Assembly (NCBI RefSeq): GCF_028464145.1
Contig: NZ_JAQPCG010000002.1
Span: forward strand, 372,001-436,000
Source of the DNA: Maribacter sp. PR1
Lineage (GTDB): Bacteria; Bacteroidota; Bacteroidia; Flavobacteriales; Flavobacteriaceae
DNA: 64,000 nucleotides
Direction of reading: 5' to 3'
The position numbers and the translations under genes are program-made. Positions 63,723-64,000 of the stretch are shown here, piece by piece. The notes under the pieces are model-generated. The model saw only the letters and a list, made by a program, of their open reading frames with translations, searched no databases and was not told the origin of the DNA. The stretch's first letter is position 1. Each line of letters begins with the position of its first letter.

Positions 63723-64000
63723 ATGTCTTTTTCGGATAAAATTTTAAAGTGGTACCAAGAAAATAAGCGGGATTTACCATGGAGAGGTATTAGGGACCCT
63801 TATAAAATTTGGTTGTCCGAAATAATATTACAACAGACGCGTGTTGCCCAAGGAACACCATACTATTTTAAATTCATAGAGGCTTTCCCTACTATAAATG
63901 ATTTGGCCAATGCCAAGGAGGAGCAAATTTTGAAACTATGGCAGGGGCTTGGTTATTATTCCAGAGCCCGTAACTTGCATACTGCCGCCAAAATGGTAGT
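63723..64000 (+). CDS. mutY: A/G-specific adenine glycosylase, N-terminal part (3' end outside window)
   Basis: 92 codons are visible, opening MSFSDKILKWYQENKRDLPWRG. The MutY signature RDLPWRG is followed by PYKIWLSEIILQQTRVAQG (helix of the base-recognition pocket, with the Gln-Gln-Thr-Arg-Val motif), then PTINDLANAKEEQILKLWQGLGYYSRARNLHTAA with the GLGYYSRAR loop. It removes adenine mispaired with 8-oxoguanine. The helix-hairpin-helix Asp and the iron-sulfur cluster lie beyond the window. Confidence 0.95.
   Translation, partial: MSFSDKILKWYQENKRDLPWRGIRDPYKIWLSEIILQQTRVAQGTPYYFKFIEAFPTINDLANAKEEQILKLWQGLGYYSRARNLHTAAKMV

Overview
The window comes from a Bacteroidota chromosome, most likely a marine-type member of the Flavobacteriaceae. 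The evidence is AT-rich DNA, almost no Shine-Dalgarno sequences, recurrent TAnnTTTG promoter boxes, three large TonB-dependent receptors of which two are paired with surface lipoproteins (plus a fourth, smaller receptor), and families typical of the phylum (DUF4270, DUF5689, DUF2975, DUF3108, PepSY, Big_5 lipoproteins). The genus cannot be fixed from the sequence alone. No tRNA, rRNA, CRISPR array, transposase or phage gene was seen, so most of the window looks like core chromosome.

Layout. 1-5.7 kb: the end of a patatin/BamA-like outer-membrane protein, then a tight operon of a DUF3108 protein, tryptophan 2,3-dioxygenase, an M23 peptidase lipoprotein and glucose-6-phosphate isomerase. 5.7-15 kb: a TonB-dependent receptor, a small multi-helix membrane protein, a DUF1080 protein, then a secreted endonuclease/phosphatase divergent from a receptor plus DUF5689/lamin-tail lipoprotein pair. 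15-16.5 kb: two paralogous single-domain receivers, one lacking the phosphoacceptor Asp, and a structured non-coding stretch. 16.5-30.7 kb: ankyrin protein, omega-amidase, ComF, glycyl-tRNA synthetase, a receptor with a small barrel protein, exonuclease III, aldo/keto reductase, nitroreductase and RadA. 30.7-39.3 kb: a degenerate esterase, a lipid flippase-like protein, panD-panC, an orphan glycogen-synthase N-domain, a DUF4270 lipoprotein and glmS. 39.3-46 kb: a receptor-GDSL esterase pair and atpD-atpC.

45.9-48.3 kb is the most accessory-looking part: a gene broken by one in-frame TGA, a tiny HTH regulator, two DUF2975 membrane proteins and an acetyltransferase with an apparent internal deletion. 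Then come an M61 aminopeptidase and a GAF-PAS-PAS protein with a histidine-kinase H-box but no ATPase domain. 52-59.4 kb is a biotin cluster: bioF, a DUF2007/zinc-ribbon protein, bioD, a convergent GT39-like membrane protein, bioA, a FabF-type beta-ketoacyl synthase and bioB. No bioC, bioH, bioG, bioI, bioW or FabH-type bioZ is present, so the synthase is the best candidate here for an undescribed step, namely making or extending the pimeloyl precursor. The window closes with a JmjC/cupin protein, RecX, a PepSY protein, RNase G, a 29-residue very basic protein, HU and the start of mutY.

The main leads are the ketoacyl synthase in the biotin cluster, the nuclease/receptor/lamin-tail locus, three enzymes or receivers with substituted catalytic residues, the orphan GT5 domain, the DUF2975 cassette, and three small proteins of 29-56 residues. 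Family assignments were made by reading motifs and from memory of families; no database search was run.
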